64,000 nucleotides of DNA, taken from the NCBI GenBank assembly GCA_020723965.1, contig DYHW01000008.1:16343-80342 (forward strand), read 5' to 3'. Made by a program: the position numbers and the translations under genes. Positions within the stretch are counted from its first letter, which is position 1. Every line of letters begins with the position of its first letter. The notes beneath the pieces were generated by a model. It ran no database searches. It worked only from the letters and a program-made list of their open reading frames with translations, and was not told where the DNA came from. Positions 8,740 through 17,590 of this stretch are shown here, in pieces. The stretch is from Melioribacter sp. (GTDB taxonomy: Bacteria > Bacteroidota > Ignavibacteria > Ignavibacteriales > Melioribacteraceae).

Positions 8740-11205
8740 TTATTTTACAACTATATTATAAATTTTATTTGGGACGTAGATTTCTTTAAGCAGTTGTTTA
8801 CCGTCTGTATATAATTTTACTTTTTCATCAGCAAAGACAGTTCGCTTAACATCTACATCAGAAGAATTTACCTGCATATCAATCCTTGATCTCACCTTTC
8901 CATTTATCTGAACAACAATAGTAACATTATCAACGCTCAAAGCATTTTGGTCAACATCGAAGCAGAGCGGATTTTCAAAAAGCGATTTCTCATTGCCAAG
9001 CAGATTCCAGCATTCTTCGCCAAGATGCGGCGCTAAAGGAGAAATCATTACGGCAAATCTTTCAAGCGCATAAGTTTGTAAATCTTTTCTGCATTCTTCT
9101 AAACTTTTTAATTCGTTTAATAGTTCCATCAAAGCCGCAACGCCGGTATTGAATCTAAAGTGTTCTATTTCGGTTCTAACTTTTTCTAAAGTTTGATTTA
9201 CTTTTCTATAAACGCTCTTTTCCACTTCATTAAAATCATTCAAACCATATTTCTCTTTAGAGGGATTTTCCTTTGCATCATTTTTATGGGCATTAAAGAG
9301 GGCATAAGTTCTCTGAACAAATCTGTCAACGCCAACAATACCTTTATCGCTCCAATCGCCGCCAAGTTCATAAGGTCCCATAAACATCAAATACATTCTG
9401 AAAACATCAGAGCCGTAACTTTCGATAAATGAATTCGGATCAACAACATTGCCTTTTGATTTAGACATTTTTGCGCCTTGGCTTGTTATAGTTCCTTGAT
9501 GAACCAATTTTGCAAACGGTTCATCGCTGTTTACTAAGCCAATATCTCGCAAGAATTTGTGTATGAACCGTGCATACAATAAGTGCATCACAGCGTGTTC
9601 TGCGCCGCCTACGTATATATCAACAGGCGTCCAATTATTTGCAAGATTGGTATCGAACATTCCATCTGTAAATTTTGGATTTAGGTAACGGAGATAATAC
9701 CATGATGAATCAACAAAAGTGTCCATAGTATCGGCATCGCGGCGGGCTTCGCTGCCACACATATGGCATTTCACGTTTACAAATTCTTCATTTGATGCTA
9801 ACGGAGAACCGCCATCGGGTTTGAAATTAACATTATAAGGAAGAACAACAGGCAATTGATCTTCCGGCACGGGAACTTCGCCGCATCTCTGGCAATGAAT
9901 TATTGGTATCGGCGTTCCCCAGTAGCGCTGGCGTGAAATCAACCAATCGCGCAAGCGGTAATTTATTGTATTTCTTCCCACCCCTTCAGCTTCCAGGTCT
10001 TTTGAAATTTTTTCTATTCCTAAATCGGATCGAAGTCCGTTGTATTTACCCGAGTTAATCATCGTTCCAATTTCTGTGTAAGCTTCTTTGAGTTCATCTT
10101 CAACTTTTGTATTTGGCTGAAGAATAACTTTGCGGATGGGCAAACCAAATTTTTTAGCGAATTCAAAATCTCGCTCATCATGTCCTGGCACTGCCATAAC
10201 CATTCCTGTTCCATAAGTAGCAAGAACATAATCTGCGATCCAGATAGGAACACGCTCACCGTTTATGGGATTTATAACGTAAGCTCCGGTTGAAACCCCT
10301 GTTTTTTCTTTTGTGGCAGATGTTCTATCAATTTCTGTAAGTGATTTAATAGATTCTATGTATTTATCAACGTCTGCTTTGAACTCCGGCTTAGTAATTT
10401 TTTGAACAATTTCTTTTTCCGGCGCAAATACAACATACGTAACGCCGAACAATGTATCCGGCCGAGTAGTAAACACTCTAATTTTTTCATCATAACCTTC
10501 AACTGAAAACTCAACTTCGGTTCCTATACTTTTGCCAATCCAGTTTGTCTGCATCAGTTTAGTTTTTTCGGGCCAATCAATTTTGTTCAACCCGTCAAGA
10601 AGTTCATCGGCATAATCAGTTATTTTAAAAAACCACTGTGTTAAATTTTTCTGCTCAACCGTTGTATTGCATCTTTCACATCCGCCGTCGCTCAAGACTT
10701 GTTCACGCGCAAGAACAGTTTGACAAGAGGGGCACCAATTAACGGGCGCATTTTTTCTGTATGCTAATCCTTTTTTATAAAGCTGTAAAAAAAGCCATTG
10801 ATTCCACTTGTAATAGTCAGGCGTGCACGTCATAAGTTCGGAATCCCAATCGTACATTCCGCCCATTCGCTTTACCATTTCTTTGATGTCTGCAATGTTT
10901 TTCAATGTGCTGTCTTGTGGATGAACGCCGGTTTTGATTGCATAATTTTCAGCTGGAAGTCCGAATGCGTCATAGCCTATCGGTTCGAATACATTAAACC
11001 CTTGTAATTTTTTGAACCGTGCGTATGAATCCGTAGGACCGTAATTATACCAATGCCCAATATGCATTTTTGCAGCGGATGGATAAATGAACATTACTAA
11101 ACAATAAAGTTTTTTATCGGTCTTAGACAGATCGGTTTTATAAATTTTTTTCCCCTCCCAAAACTTTTGCCATTTTGATTCTACTTCTTGAAATGGATAC
11201 TTCAT
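8740..11205 (-). CDS. leuS: leucine--tRNA ligase
   Basis: An 821-residue class I synthetase. The HIGH motif is at residues 48-51 (KMHIGHW) and KMSKS lies in GAKMSKSKGNVV about three quarters along. A zinc-ribbon segment CPSC...CERC follows the first catalytic half. The CP1 editing domain shows TTRPDTLFGVTY and GTGMVMAVPGHDERD, including the conserved Asp region used for hydrolysis of mischarged tRNA. A C-terminal anticodon-binding domain completes the protein. Length and motifs are those of bacterial LeuRS, with no sign of damage. Confidence 0.97.
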   Translation of the reverse strand: MKYPFQEVESKWQKFWEGKKIYKTDLSKTDKKLYCLVMFIYPSAAKMHIGHWYNYGPTDSYARFKKLQGFNVFEPIGYDAFGLPAENYAIKTGVHPQDSTLKNIADIKEMVKRMGGMYDWDSELMTCTPDYYKWNQWLFLQLYKKGLAYRKNAPVNWCPSCQTVLAREQVLSDGGCERCNTTVEQKNLTQWFFKITDYADELLDGLNKIDWPEKTKLMQTNWIGKSIGTEVEFSVEGYDEKIRVFTTRPDTLFGVTYVVFAPEKEIVQKITKPEFKADVDKYIESIKSLTEIDRTSATKEKTGVSTGAYVINPINGERVPIWIADYVLATYGTGMVMAVPGHDERDFEFAKKFGLPIRKVILQPNTKVEDELKEAYTEIGTMINSGKYNGLRSDLGIEKISKDLEAEGVGRNTINYRLRDWLISRQRYWGTPIPIIHCQRCGEVPVPEDQLPVVLPYNVNFKPDGGSPLASNEEFVNVKCHMCGSEARRDADTMDTFVDSSWYYLRYLNPKFTDGMFDTNLANNWTPVDIYVGGAEHAVMHLLYARFIHKFLRDIGLVNSDEPFAKLVHQGTITSQGAKMSKSKGNVVDPNSFIESYGSDVFRMYLMFMGPYELGGDWSDKGIVGVDRFVQRTYALFNAHKNDAKENPSKEKYGLNDFNEVEKSVYRKVNQTLEKVRTEIEHFRFNTGVAALMELLNELKSLEECRKDLQTYALERFAVMISPLAPHLGEECWNLLGNEKSLFENPLCFDVDQNALSVDNVTIVVQINGKVRSRIDMQVNSSDVDVKRTVFADEKVKLYTDGKQLLKEIYVPNKIYNIVVK

Positions 11206-11490
11206 TTTTTCTAACTATAGATTATGAAAAGTGGATTCAAACTTATCAAAAACGATGTGGTTTATCAAGAAAGGACTATAACTGAACTTTGATAGTTATG
11301 ATTATTATGTCAATGGACTTTGCGGAGATTGATAAAGATCAGCCAATATCATAACCGATCATAAAAATCAGCGTTCTATTCAATCATTATATATAAATCC
11401 GCAATCAGAACAATTTTCGGTTTTCATATTTATTACTTTTTGATTATTCTTAATATGAAGCTTAGAAAACTTTAATAAGCGGGGTATCAT
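11206..11490. repeat. intergenic region with one decayed copy of a palindromic repeat
   Basis: No gene is visible between leuS and the divergent antiporter gene. The region contains ATGATT/ATCATAA-rich sequence and ends in ATCAGCGTTCTATT at 11367-11380. This is the reverse complement form of the terminal motif AATAGAACRCTGAT seen at 16666-16749 and 24780-24862. The left arm is not recognisable. Promoters for both flanking genes presumably lie here, but I could not place them. Confidence 0.5.
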
Positions 11491-11514
11491 ATTTTACAAG
11501 ATCTGCTTTTAATA

Positions 11515-13455
11515 TTGGCGGTTTCGCTGCCGGTAATTTATCTGTTTAATAAGATCCAATTGCCTTCAATTATTGGATATATTATTACGGGAATTATAAT
11601 CGGTCCTTTTGGATTAGAACTGATAACTCAAACAGCCGGCATCAATCAATTAGCCGAAATTGGCGTTGCCCTATTGCTATTTTCAATAGGAATAGAAATT
11701 TCATTTTCACAATTCATAAAAAAATTTAAGGAGATACTTCTTACCGGCGGATTTCAGGTTTTTATTACAATTATTTTTGGCGCTGCAGCGGCGCTATTTT
11801 TCGGTTTGAAAGTTCAAGAAGCAATCTTTATCGGATTTCTTCTTTCGCACAGCAGCTCCGCCGTAATTTTGAAATTACTTCAGGATAGAAAAGAAACTGA
11901 TTCGCCTCATGGCAAATTATCTATTGGAATAATCGTCTTCCAGGATTTAATGGTTGTTCCAATGATTCTGCTTATTCCTATACTTGGACTATCTGAAAAG
12001 GCGAGTCTTACAGATGCATCGCTAAGTCTTTTAACCGCAGCGGGATTAGTAGCATTAGTGCTGGTTGTTGCTCGTTTTGTAGCTCCTTTTTTTCTTAAAA
12101 TACTGGTAAACCTCAACATGCGCGATGCTATAATAAGCGGCGTGATTGTTCTCAGTCTTGGAACGGCTTGGGTTACTCATTATTTCGGTTTATCCTTTGC
12201 CGTTGGAGCTTTTATTGCCGGCTTAATTATTTCAGAAACTGATTACACACATCAAATTGTTAGCGAAATTATTCCATTTAAAGAAATTTTTACTTTGCTC
12301 TTTTTTGTTTCTTTTGGGATGCTTTTGGACCTACAGTTCTTGATCAAAAACCCAAGCATAGTTATCATTTATGCAATACTTATTATGCTGTTAAAGATTA
12401 CAGTTTTAGTTTCTGTGATTCATATTCTTAAACATCCGATGCGGCTTGCTTTGATGGTGGCAATTAGTCTTGCCCAAATTGGAGAGTTCTCTTTTGTTTT
12501 AGCGTTAGAAGGAATAAAGTATGATCTTATTTCCGGCGATATCTACAAAGGATTTATTGCAGCGTCGGTTGTTACTCTTATTATAACTCCAATAACTATA
12601 AGACTTGCTCCTTACATAGCATTAAAAGCGCCGGATGTTTTTAGATACAAAAAAAGTTCGTATGAACAATTGGCAAAGCTCTCTAATCTTAACAATCACG
12701 TTGTAATTATTGGCTACGGTTTGAACGGAAGAAACTTAGCAAGAGTTCTGCGCGAAACCGGAATTCCATACATAGTTATTGAATTAAACTCAAAAATATT
12801 TCAAAAAGCAAAAGACGAAGGAGAGCAAATTATTTTTGGCGATGCTACACGAATTGAACTTCTTGAAAGCGTAAATGTAGATAAAGCCAAAATTGTTGTC
12901 TTCGCTATTTCAGATCCGGTTTTATCTCAAATAGGAATTAAAGCGGTTAAAAATTTGAATCCGAATGCACATATCATTATTAGAACGCGCTATGTTAACG
13001 AAATTGATAAACTTATTAGCATTGGCGCCGATGAAGTGATACCTGAGGAATTTGAAACATCAATACAAATTTTTAGCAGAGTTCTAAAAAAATTCCATAT
13101 TCCCAACAGCGTTATTTTAACACAGGCAAATGTGATAAGAACCCAGAGTTACGGAATTTTAAGAGATGTTGGTTTTAATGAACGCGCGTTTGAACAAATC
13201 AGTCAGATTTTAGCGCAAGGTACTATCGATTCATTTTTAATCAACGAAAGATGCCGCTTCATCAACAAATCAATTAAAGAAACAAGTTTAAGAACAGTAT
13301 CTGGCGCTACAATTATTGCGGTGATTAGAAATAATAACACAATTACTAATCCTTCTGCAGATTTTGTTATAGAGCAAAATGACCAGTTGATTATTTTCGG
13401 AACGCACAATGCCATTGATAAAGCGTTTGAATTTATAAATAACTCACTACGATGA
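11515..13455 (+). CDS. CPA2 family monovalent cation:proton antiporter with TrkA domains
   Basis: A 646-residue protein. About 12 hydrophobic segments to residue 380 form the Na+/H+ exchanger domain. A TrkA-N Rossmann domain follows at about 393-520 (VVIIGYGLNGRN motif), then a TrkA-C regulatory domain to the end. This is the KefB/KefC/YbaL-like layout, usually K+/H+ or Na+/H+ exchange gated by nucleotides. The start used is TTG at 11515. The frame is open back to 11479, reading HILQDLLLI in family-like sequence with an ATT at 11491 after a GGGG stretch. The true start may therefore be upstream with a non-ATG codon. The ion cannot be determined. Confidence 0.88.
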   Translation: MAVSLPVIYLFNKIQLPSIIGYIITGIIIGPFGLELITQTAGINQLAEIGVALLLFSIGIEISFSQFIKKFKEILLTGGFQVFITIIFGAAAALFFGLKVQEAIFIGFLLSHSSSAVILKLLQDRKETDSPHGKLSIGIIVFQDLMVVPMILLIPILGLSEKASLTDASLSLLTAAGLVALVLVVARFVAPFFLKILVNLNMRDAIISGVIVLSLGTAWVTHYFGLSFAVGAFIAGLIISETDYTHQIVSEIIPFKEIFTLLFFVSFGMLLDLQFLIKNPSIVIIYAILIMLLKITVLVSVIHILKHPMRLALMVAISLAQIGEFSFVLALEGIKYDLISGDIYKGFIAASVVTLIITPITIRLAPYIALKAPDVFRYKKSSYEQLAKLSNLNNHVVIIGYGLNGRNLARVLRETGIPYIVIELNSKIFQKAKDEGEQIIFGDATRIELLESVNVDKAKIVVFAISDPVLSQIGIKAVKNLNPNAHIIIRTRYVNEIDKLISIGADEVIPEEFETSIQIFSRVLKKFHIPNSVILTQANVIRTQSYGILRDVGFNERAFEQISQILAQGTIDSFLINERCRFINKSIKETSLRTVSGATIIAVIRNNNTITNPSADFVIEQNDQLIIFGTHNAIDKAFEFINNSLR

Positions 13456-13469
13456 AAATCTGTCTTACT

Positions 13470-13495
13470 CTTTAATCTCAAAAAAAAGATTAAGG
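13470..13495 (+). terminator. weak hairpin downstream of antiporter gene
   Basis: CTTTAATCT at 13470-13478 pairs with AGATTAAGG at 13487-13495, an eight to nine base-pair AT-rich stem starting 15 bp after the antiporter stop. There is no clean T tract, so termination is only a possibility. Confidence 0.25.
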
Positions 13496-13678
13496 TTATA
13501 AATAAAATTAAGATTAAAAATTTCCTCATCAGATTTGTTAGAGCAGTGTAACATAAGTAGTTAATTCTTTTCTCTTTATTAAAAATAGCCCATTTAAATT
13601 ATAAACCGGAAACTTTCTATTTAATTTCCGCTAACCTTTTTATAATTTGCAAATAAATATTAACAACACGAGGCAGAA

Positions 13679-15709
13679 ATGAAACGTTATTTCCTTTTTA
13701 TATTATTGATTATTTCCTTTTCATCAATTGACGCTCAAAAGCGGGCTATGACAGTTGATGATATCTGGTCTATGAAACGCATTGGCGGATATGATTTATC
13801 TCACGATGGCAAAACAATCGCATTTGCGGCAACATTTTTCAATATAGAAAAGAACAAAGGCAATTCTGATATTTATTTAATTGACGCCGATGGTAAAAAT
13901 TTACGTCTGTTCAAAAATTCTGAAGCAAATGAAAGCGCGCCTAAATTTTCGCCGGATGGCAAAAAGATTGCCTATGAACTCAAAGGGCAAATTTGGCTTT
14001 GTGATCTTGATGGTTCAAATGAAACACAACTAACTAATATTTATACCGGCGCTTCCGGATTAGTTTGGTCTAAAGACGGAAAGAAAATTTTATTTGTTTC
14101 TTCTGTTTATCCCGATTGTATTACTCAAGAATGCAACGAGCAAAAAGACAAAGCTGCAGAAGAGAGCAAAGTAAAAGCAAAAATTTTTACTGAACTGATG
14201 TACCGCCATTGGAACGATTGGCGCGGCGATAAAAGAAGCCATCTTTTTTTACTCGATGTTGCTACAAGAGAATTTGTTGACTTAACTCTCAACAGCGGCT
14301 TTGATGTTCCGCCGATTGCGCTAGGCGGTGATCTAGACTATGCAATTTCTCCAGACGGAAGTGAAATTGCTTTTACAATGAACAGAGATAAAATGCTTGC
14401 AACGAGCACCAACAATGATGTTTTTATTTTAACCAGCGCTGATATTAAAAACAATGCCGCAACTCCTTTCAAAAAAATATCTACTAGTTTGGGAAATGAT
14501 AACCAGCCAATTTATTCGCCGGACGGAAAATACATTGCATTTCGTTCTATGGCTCGCGCAGGGTTTGAAGCCGATAAACAAACTATGATGCTTTACAACC
14601 GCCAAACCGGTACTATAAAAAATGTAACTGATAAACTTGATATTTCAATCGGGCAGATTCTTTTTTCGCCTTGCGGAAAATTTATCTTTTACGATTCTGA
14701 CCGCGAAGCATTTCATTCAATCTATAAATACAATATCGAAACCGGCGAAAACACACTTCTTATAAAAGACGGAACCAATACCGATATGCGTCTTACAACG
14801 GACGGTAAAACAATTTTCTTCAAGCGTCAAAAATCAAATCTACCTATTGAAATTTTTTCAGTTGGCGTTTACGGAGAAAATTTACAACAAATAACAAGCA
14901 TCAATAAAGAATTACTTGCTCAAATTGAATTTGGGGAGTTTGATACTTTTTGGAGTAAAGGTGCAGAAGGCGCAAAGGTTGAATCAATCATTATCAAGCC
15001 GCCGTTTTTTGATCCTATCAAAAAATATCCGCTAATATTTTTAATTCACGGGGGACCGCAGGGCAATTGGGCAGATGATTTTCATTATAGATGGAATACA
15101 CAAATGTTTGCTACAAAAGGTTACGTGGTTATTGCTCCTAATCCTCGCGGCAGTACGGGTTACGGACAAAAATTTACAGATGAAATTTCCGGCGATTGGG
15201 GCGGAAAAGTTTATATTGATCTTATGAATGCTTACGATTATGCAATAAAGAATTTCAAATTCATTGACCGGGAGAATACATTTGCAGCCGGCGCTTCTTA
15301 CGGCGGATATATGATAAATTGGATTGCTACAAAGAATAATAAATTTAATGCGCTCGTTTCTCATGCTGGTGTTTTCAATCTTGAGAGTATGTATGGAACA
15401 ACTGAAGAATTATGGTTCCCTGAATGGGAATACAAAGGCACGCCTTGGTCAAATCCTAAAATGTATGAAAAATGGTCGCCTCACCGCTATGTAAAAAATA
15501 TTAAAACTCCTATGCTGGTCATTCACGGAGCATATGATTTTCGAGTTCCGGAAAGCCAGGCATTCGAACTTTTCACAACATTACAAAGGCGTGGAATTCC
15601 GAGCAAGTTTTTATACTTTCCGGATGAAACTCACTTTGTAAGCAAACCGCAAAATGCTTTACTATGGTGGAAAACTGTTTTCGATTGGTTTGATCAATAC
15701 AAAAAATAA
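13679..15709 (+). CDS. secreted S9 family peptidase (acylaminoacyl / dipeptidyl peptidase type)
   Basis: A 676-residue protein with a clear Sec signal peptide (MKRYFLFILLIISF..., cleavage after about residue 19). A beta-propeller with repeated SPDGKKIA/SPDGKYIAF motifs spans roughly residues 40-400, followed by an alpha/beta hydrolase domain. The catalytic triad is visible: Ser540 in GASYGGY, Asp620 in GAYDFRV and His652 in DETHF. Such enzymes release dipeptides or acylated residues from peptides in the periplasm. A good GAGGCAG ribosome-binding site precedes the ATG. The gene is followed by a DUF1232 gene after 11 bp, probably in one transcript. Confidence 0.93.
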   Translation: MKRYFLFILLIISFSSIDAQKRAMTVDDIWSMKRIGGYDLSHDGKTIAFAATFFNIEKNKGNSDIYLIDADGKNLRLFKNSEANESAPKFSPDGKKIAYELKGQIWLCDLDGSNETQLTNIYTGASGLVWSKDGKKILFVSSVYPDCITQECNEQKDKAAEESKVKAKIFTELMYRHWNDWRGDKRSHLFLLDVATREFVDLTLNSGFDVPPIALGGDLDYAISPDGSEIAFTMNRDKMLATSTNNDVFILTSADIKNNAATPFKKISTSLGNDNQPIYSPDGKYIAFRSMARAGFEADKQTMMLYNRQTGTIKNVTDKLDISIGQILFSPCGKFIFYDSDREAFHSIYKYNIETGENTLLIKDGTNTDMRLTTDGKTIFFKRQKSNLPIEIFSVGVYGENLQQITSINKELLAQIEFGEFDTFWSKGAEGAKVESIIIKPPFFDPIKKYPLIFLIHGGPQGNWADDFHYRWNTQMFATKGYVVIAPNPRGSTGYGQKFTDEISGDWGGKVYIDLMNAYDYAIKNFKFIDRENTFAAGASYGGYMINWIATKNNKFNALVSHAGVFNLESMYGTTEELWFPEWEYKGTPWSNPKMYEKWSPHRYVKNIKTPMLVIHGAYDFRVPESQAFELFTTLQRRGIPSKFLYFPDETHFVSKPQNALLWWKTVFDWFDQYKK

Positions 15710-15720
15710 AGGGGGTAAAA

Positions 15721-16077
15721 ATGAAATATTACGATAGAAATAACTCTGATACTTCCCTAGAAGAAATGAACTTTGACAGCAATGAAAAAGTAGAACAGGG
15801 CAGCAGATTTGTTGAAGAAAATCTTTGGGAAAAATTAGAACGCGTAGGAAGCAAAATTCGTTTTGCTAAAGATGTGAAAGCTTTGTACCGATATATGCGC
15901 GATAGATACGTCCCATGGTATCGCAAATCAATTGTAATTGGCGCTCTCATATATTTCATCAGTCCAATTGATGCTGTTCCAGATCTTGCGCCGCTTATTG
16001 GTTATCTTGATGATCTTGGAGTTATTGCTGCCGTCTTAAAGTTTATGGGAAGCGAATTAATTCCATATTATGATTAA
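15721..16077 (+). CDS. DUF1232 (YkvA-like) membrane-associated protein
   Basis: A 118-residue protein whose C-terminal half holds the DUF1232 signature: a hydrophobic stretch followed by ISPIDAVPDLAPLIGYLDDLGV. The N-terminal 40 residues are acidic and variable. The family is widespread and its function unsettled. A GGGGG-containing Shine-Dalgarno lies just upstream, and the short 11-bp gap suggests co-transcription with the S9 peptidase. A strong hairpin follows the gene. Confidence 0.82.
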   Translation: MKYYDRNNSDTSLEEMNFDSNEKVEQGSRFVEENLWEKLERVGSKIRFAKDVKALYRYMRDRYVPWYRKSIVIGALIYFISPIDAVPDLAPLIGYLDDLGVIAAVLKFMGSELIPYYD

Positions 16078-16087
16078 AAAATTTGAC

Positions 16088-16118
16088 AATTACGTATGAA
16101 TAATTTTCATACGTAATT
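16088..16118. terminator. perfect 13-bp stem-loop after DUF1232 gene
   Basis: AATTACGTATGAA at 16088-16100 and TTCATACGTAATT at 16106-16118 are exact reverse complements with a five-base loop. The stem is AT-rich and followed by CTTTGC, so it is not a classical rho-independent terminator. It may stop or pause transcription, or be an operator-like palindrome between the two genes. Confidence 0.45.
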
Positions 16119-16144
16119 CTTTGCAAAAACTTTTTGAGAACAAA

Positions 16145-16678
16145 ATGAATTTCAAGATTAGAAAAACAGAAACTATCTTTCATGGAAAAGTTTTTGATGT
16201 GAAAGTAGATGAGATAGAATATAACGGATCGGGCAATAAATCATTTCGCGAAATAGCTGCACATCCGGGCGGCGCTGTGGTTCTTCCATTAAAAAGCGAT
16301 GGAAAAATCATTTTAGTTAAACAATACCGTTATCCTCACAATGAAGTTCTGCTTGAACTTCCCGCAGGCAAACTTGATAAAGACGAAGACCCGCTCAAAT
16401 GCGCAGTACGAGAACTGCAAGAAGAAACAGGCTATGCCTCAAATAAAATAACAAAGCTGGGAAAGATTTATACAACACCGGGTTTCTGTTCGGAAGTTCT
16501 TCACATTTATCTTGCAGAAAATTTACTTCCAGGCAATCTCAACCGTGAAGAAGGCGAAGAAGAAATGGAAATTGTTGAACTTTCTCTTGATAAGATCGAA
16601 GCTAAAATCCGCAACGGAGAAATTGTAGACGCGAAAACTATCTGTGGAATTGCTTATTATAAATTAATGGAACGCTGA
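16145..16678 (+). CDS. NUDIX hydrolase (ADP-ribose pyrophosphatase-like)
   Basis: From the ATG at 16145 the protein has 177 residues. An in-frame TTG at 16121 exists but lies directly beside the hairpin stem. The complete Nudix box GX5EX7REUXEEXGU is present as GKLDKDEDPLKCAVRELQEETGY in two overlapping halves. The upstream FREIAAHPGGAVVLP pattern and a RYPHNEVLLELPAG segment are typical of ADP-ribose pyrophosphatases of the NudF/YffH group. The likely reaction is hydrolysis of ADP-ribose or a related nucleoside diphosphate. The last codons and the stop (MER-stop) fall inside the left end of an interspersed palindromic repeat. Confidence 0.88.
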   Translation: MNFKIRKTETIFHGKVFDVKVDEIEYNGSGNKSFREIAAHPGGAVVLPLKSDGKIILVKQYRYPHNEVLLELPAGKLDKDEDPLKCAVRELQEETGYASNKITKLGKIYTTPGFCSEVLHIYLAENLLPGNLNREEGEEEMEIVELSLDKIEAKIRNGEIVDAKTICGIAYYKLMER

Positions 16679-16749
16679 TCATTATGATTTTTTTAAGATG
16701 TGTTATGATCATAATTAATCATAACTATCATTTAAATCTGTGTTCTATT
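16666..16749. repeat. palindromic interspersed repeat, copy B
   Basis: Left end AATGGAACGCTGATC and right end ATCTGTGTTCTATT are imperfect inverted repeats. The interior is rich in ATGAT/ATCAT. The left end overlaps the 3' end of the NUDIX gene and supplies its stop codon; the right end stops six bases before murI. Related copies lie at 11206-11390 and 24780-24862. Confidence 0.65.
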
Positions 16750-16754
16750 AAGGT

Positions 16755-17573
16755 CTATTCGTTTGTTAATTCATCAAGTTCTACTTTATGAAGATGGGTA
16801 ATTTTCTTACCGAGAAACCTTTCTGCAACCTCTCGGAATTTTGCCGGCACATCGCTTACATAGAATTCCGCCTGACCATGATGAACAGATTGATTTCTTA
16901 ATTGTCTTCCATTCAGATAATCTTCTACTAATTTTGCAGCTGGAGTGCCAGAATCAATCAGCTTAACATTTCTGCCAACAACTTTTTGAATAACTTCGGC
17001 AAGTATTGGGTAATGAGTGCAGCCAAGAATTAAACTATCAATTTTCTTTTCGCGAAATTCAATTAAATATTCCTTAGCTACAAGTTCAGTTACTTTATGA
17101 TCGAGCCACCCTTCTTCGGCAAGCGGAACAAACAACGGGCATGCTTGTTCATAAACTTTCACTTTTGAATTTAATTTCTTCAATTCGTGCGCATATGCTT
17201 TATTATTTATTGTTGCTCTTGTTCCTATAACGCCAACAACTCCTTTTTTCGATTCCTGCAATGCTAATTTTGCGCCGGGTTCAATCATACCAATAACAGG
17301 AATAGTTAAAAATCTTTTTAATTCTTTTAATGCAATTGCAGAAGCAGTATTACAAGCAACGACCAAAAGCTTAATATTTTTTCTTAGAAGAAAATTGGCG
17401 GCTTGCAAAGAGTATTCAATTACTGTCTCGTTCGATTTTGATCCGTAAGGAACGCGCGCTGTATCGCCAAAGTAAACAATGTTCTCATTCGGCAATAATC
17501 TTGAAACCGATTTAACAATTGTTAACCCCCCAATGCCCGAATCGAAAAATCCGATTGGATTAGTTTTATTCAT
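16755..17573 (-). CDS. murI: glutamate racemase
   Basis: A 272-residue cytosolic enzyme from the ATG at 17573; a TTG lies three codons upstream. The N-terminal PIGFFDSGIGGLTIV block is the family signature. The two catalytic cysteines lie in VVACNTASA (about residue 73) and LGCTHYPIL (about residue 184). It converts L- to D-glutamate for peptidoglycan. It lies 17 bp downstream of the glnD-like gene and is probably co-transcribed with it. Its C-terminal tail of about 20 residues is slightly longer than in many homologues. Confidence 0.95.
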   Translation of the reverse strand: MNKTNPIGFFDSGIGGLTIVKSVSRLLPNENIVYFGDTARVPYGSKSNETVIEYSLQAANFLLRKNIKLLVVACNTASAIALKELKRFLTIPVIGMIEPGAKLALQESKKGVVGVIGTRATINNKAYAHELKKLNSKVKVYEQACPLFVPLAEEGWLDHKVTELVAKEYLIEFREKKIDSLILGCTHYPILAEVIQKVVGRNVKLIDSGTPAAKLVEDYLNGRQLRNQSVHHGQAEFYVSDVPAKFREVAERFLGKKITHLHKVELDELTNE

Positions 17574-17590
17574 GAAGTTCAATTTATCAC

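Noticed and set aside
11907..12119. Antisense frames inside large genes such as the antiporter, ccoNO and the nos genes
   Set aside because: They are shadows of the true coding frame with no independent start signals or domain content.
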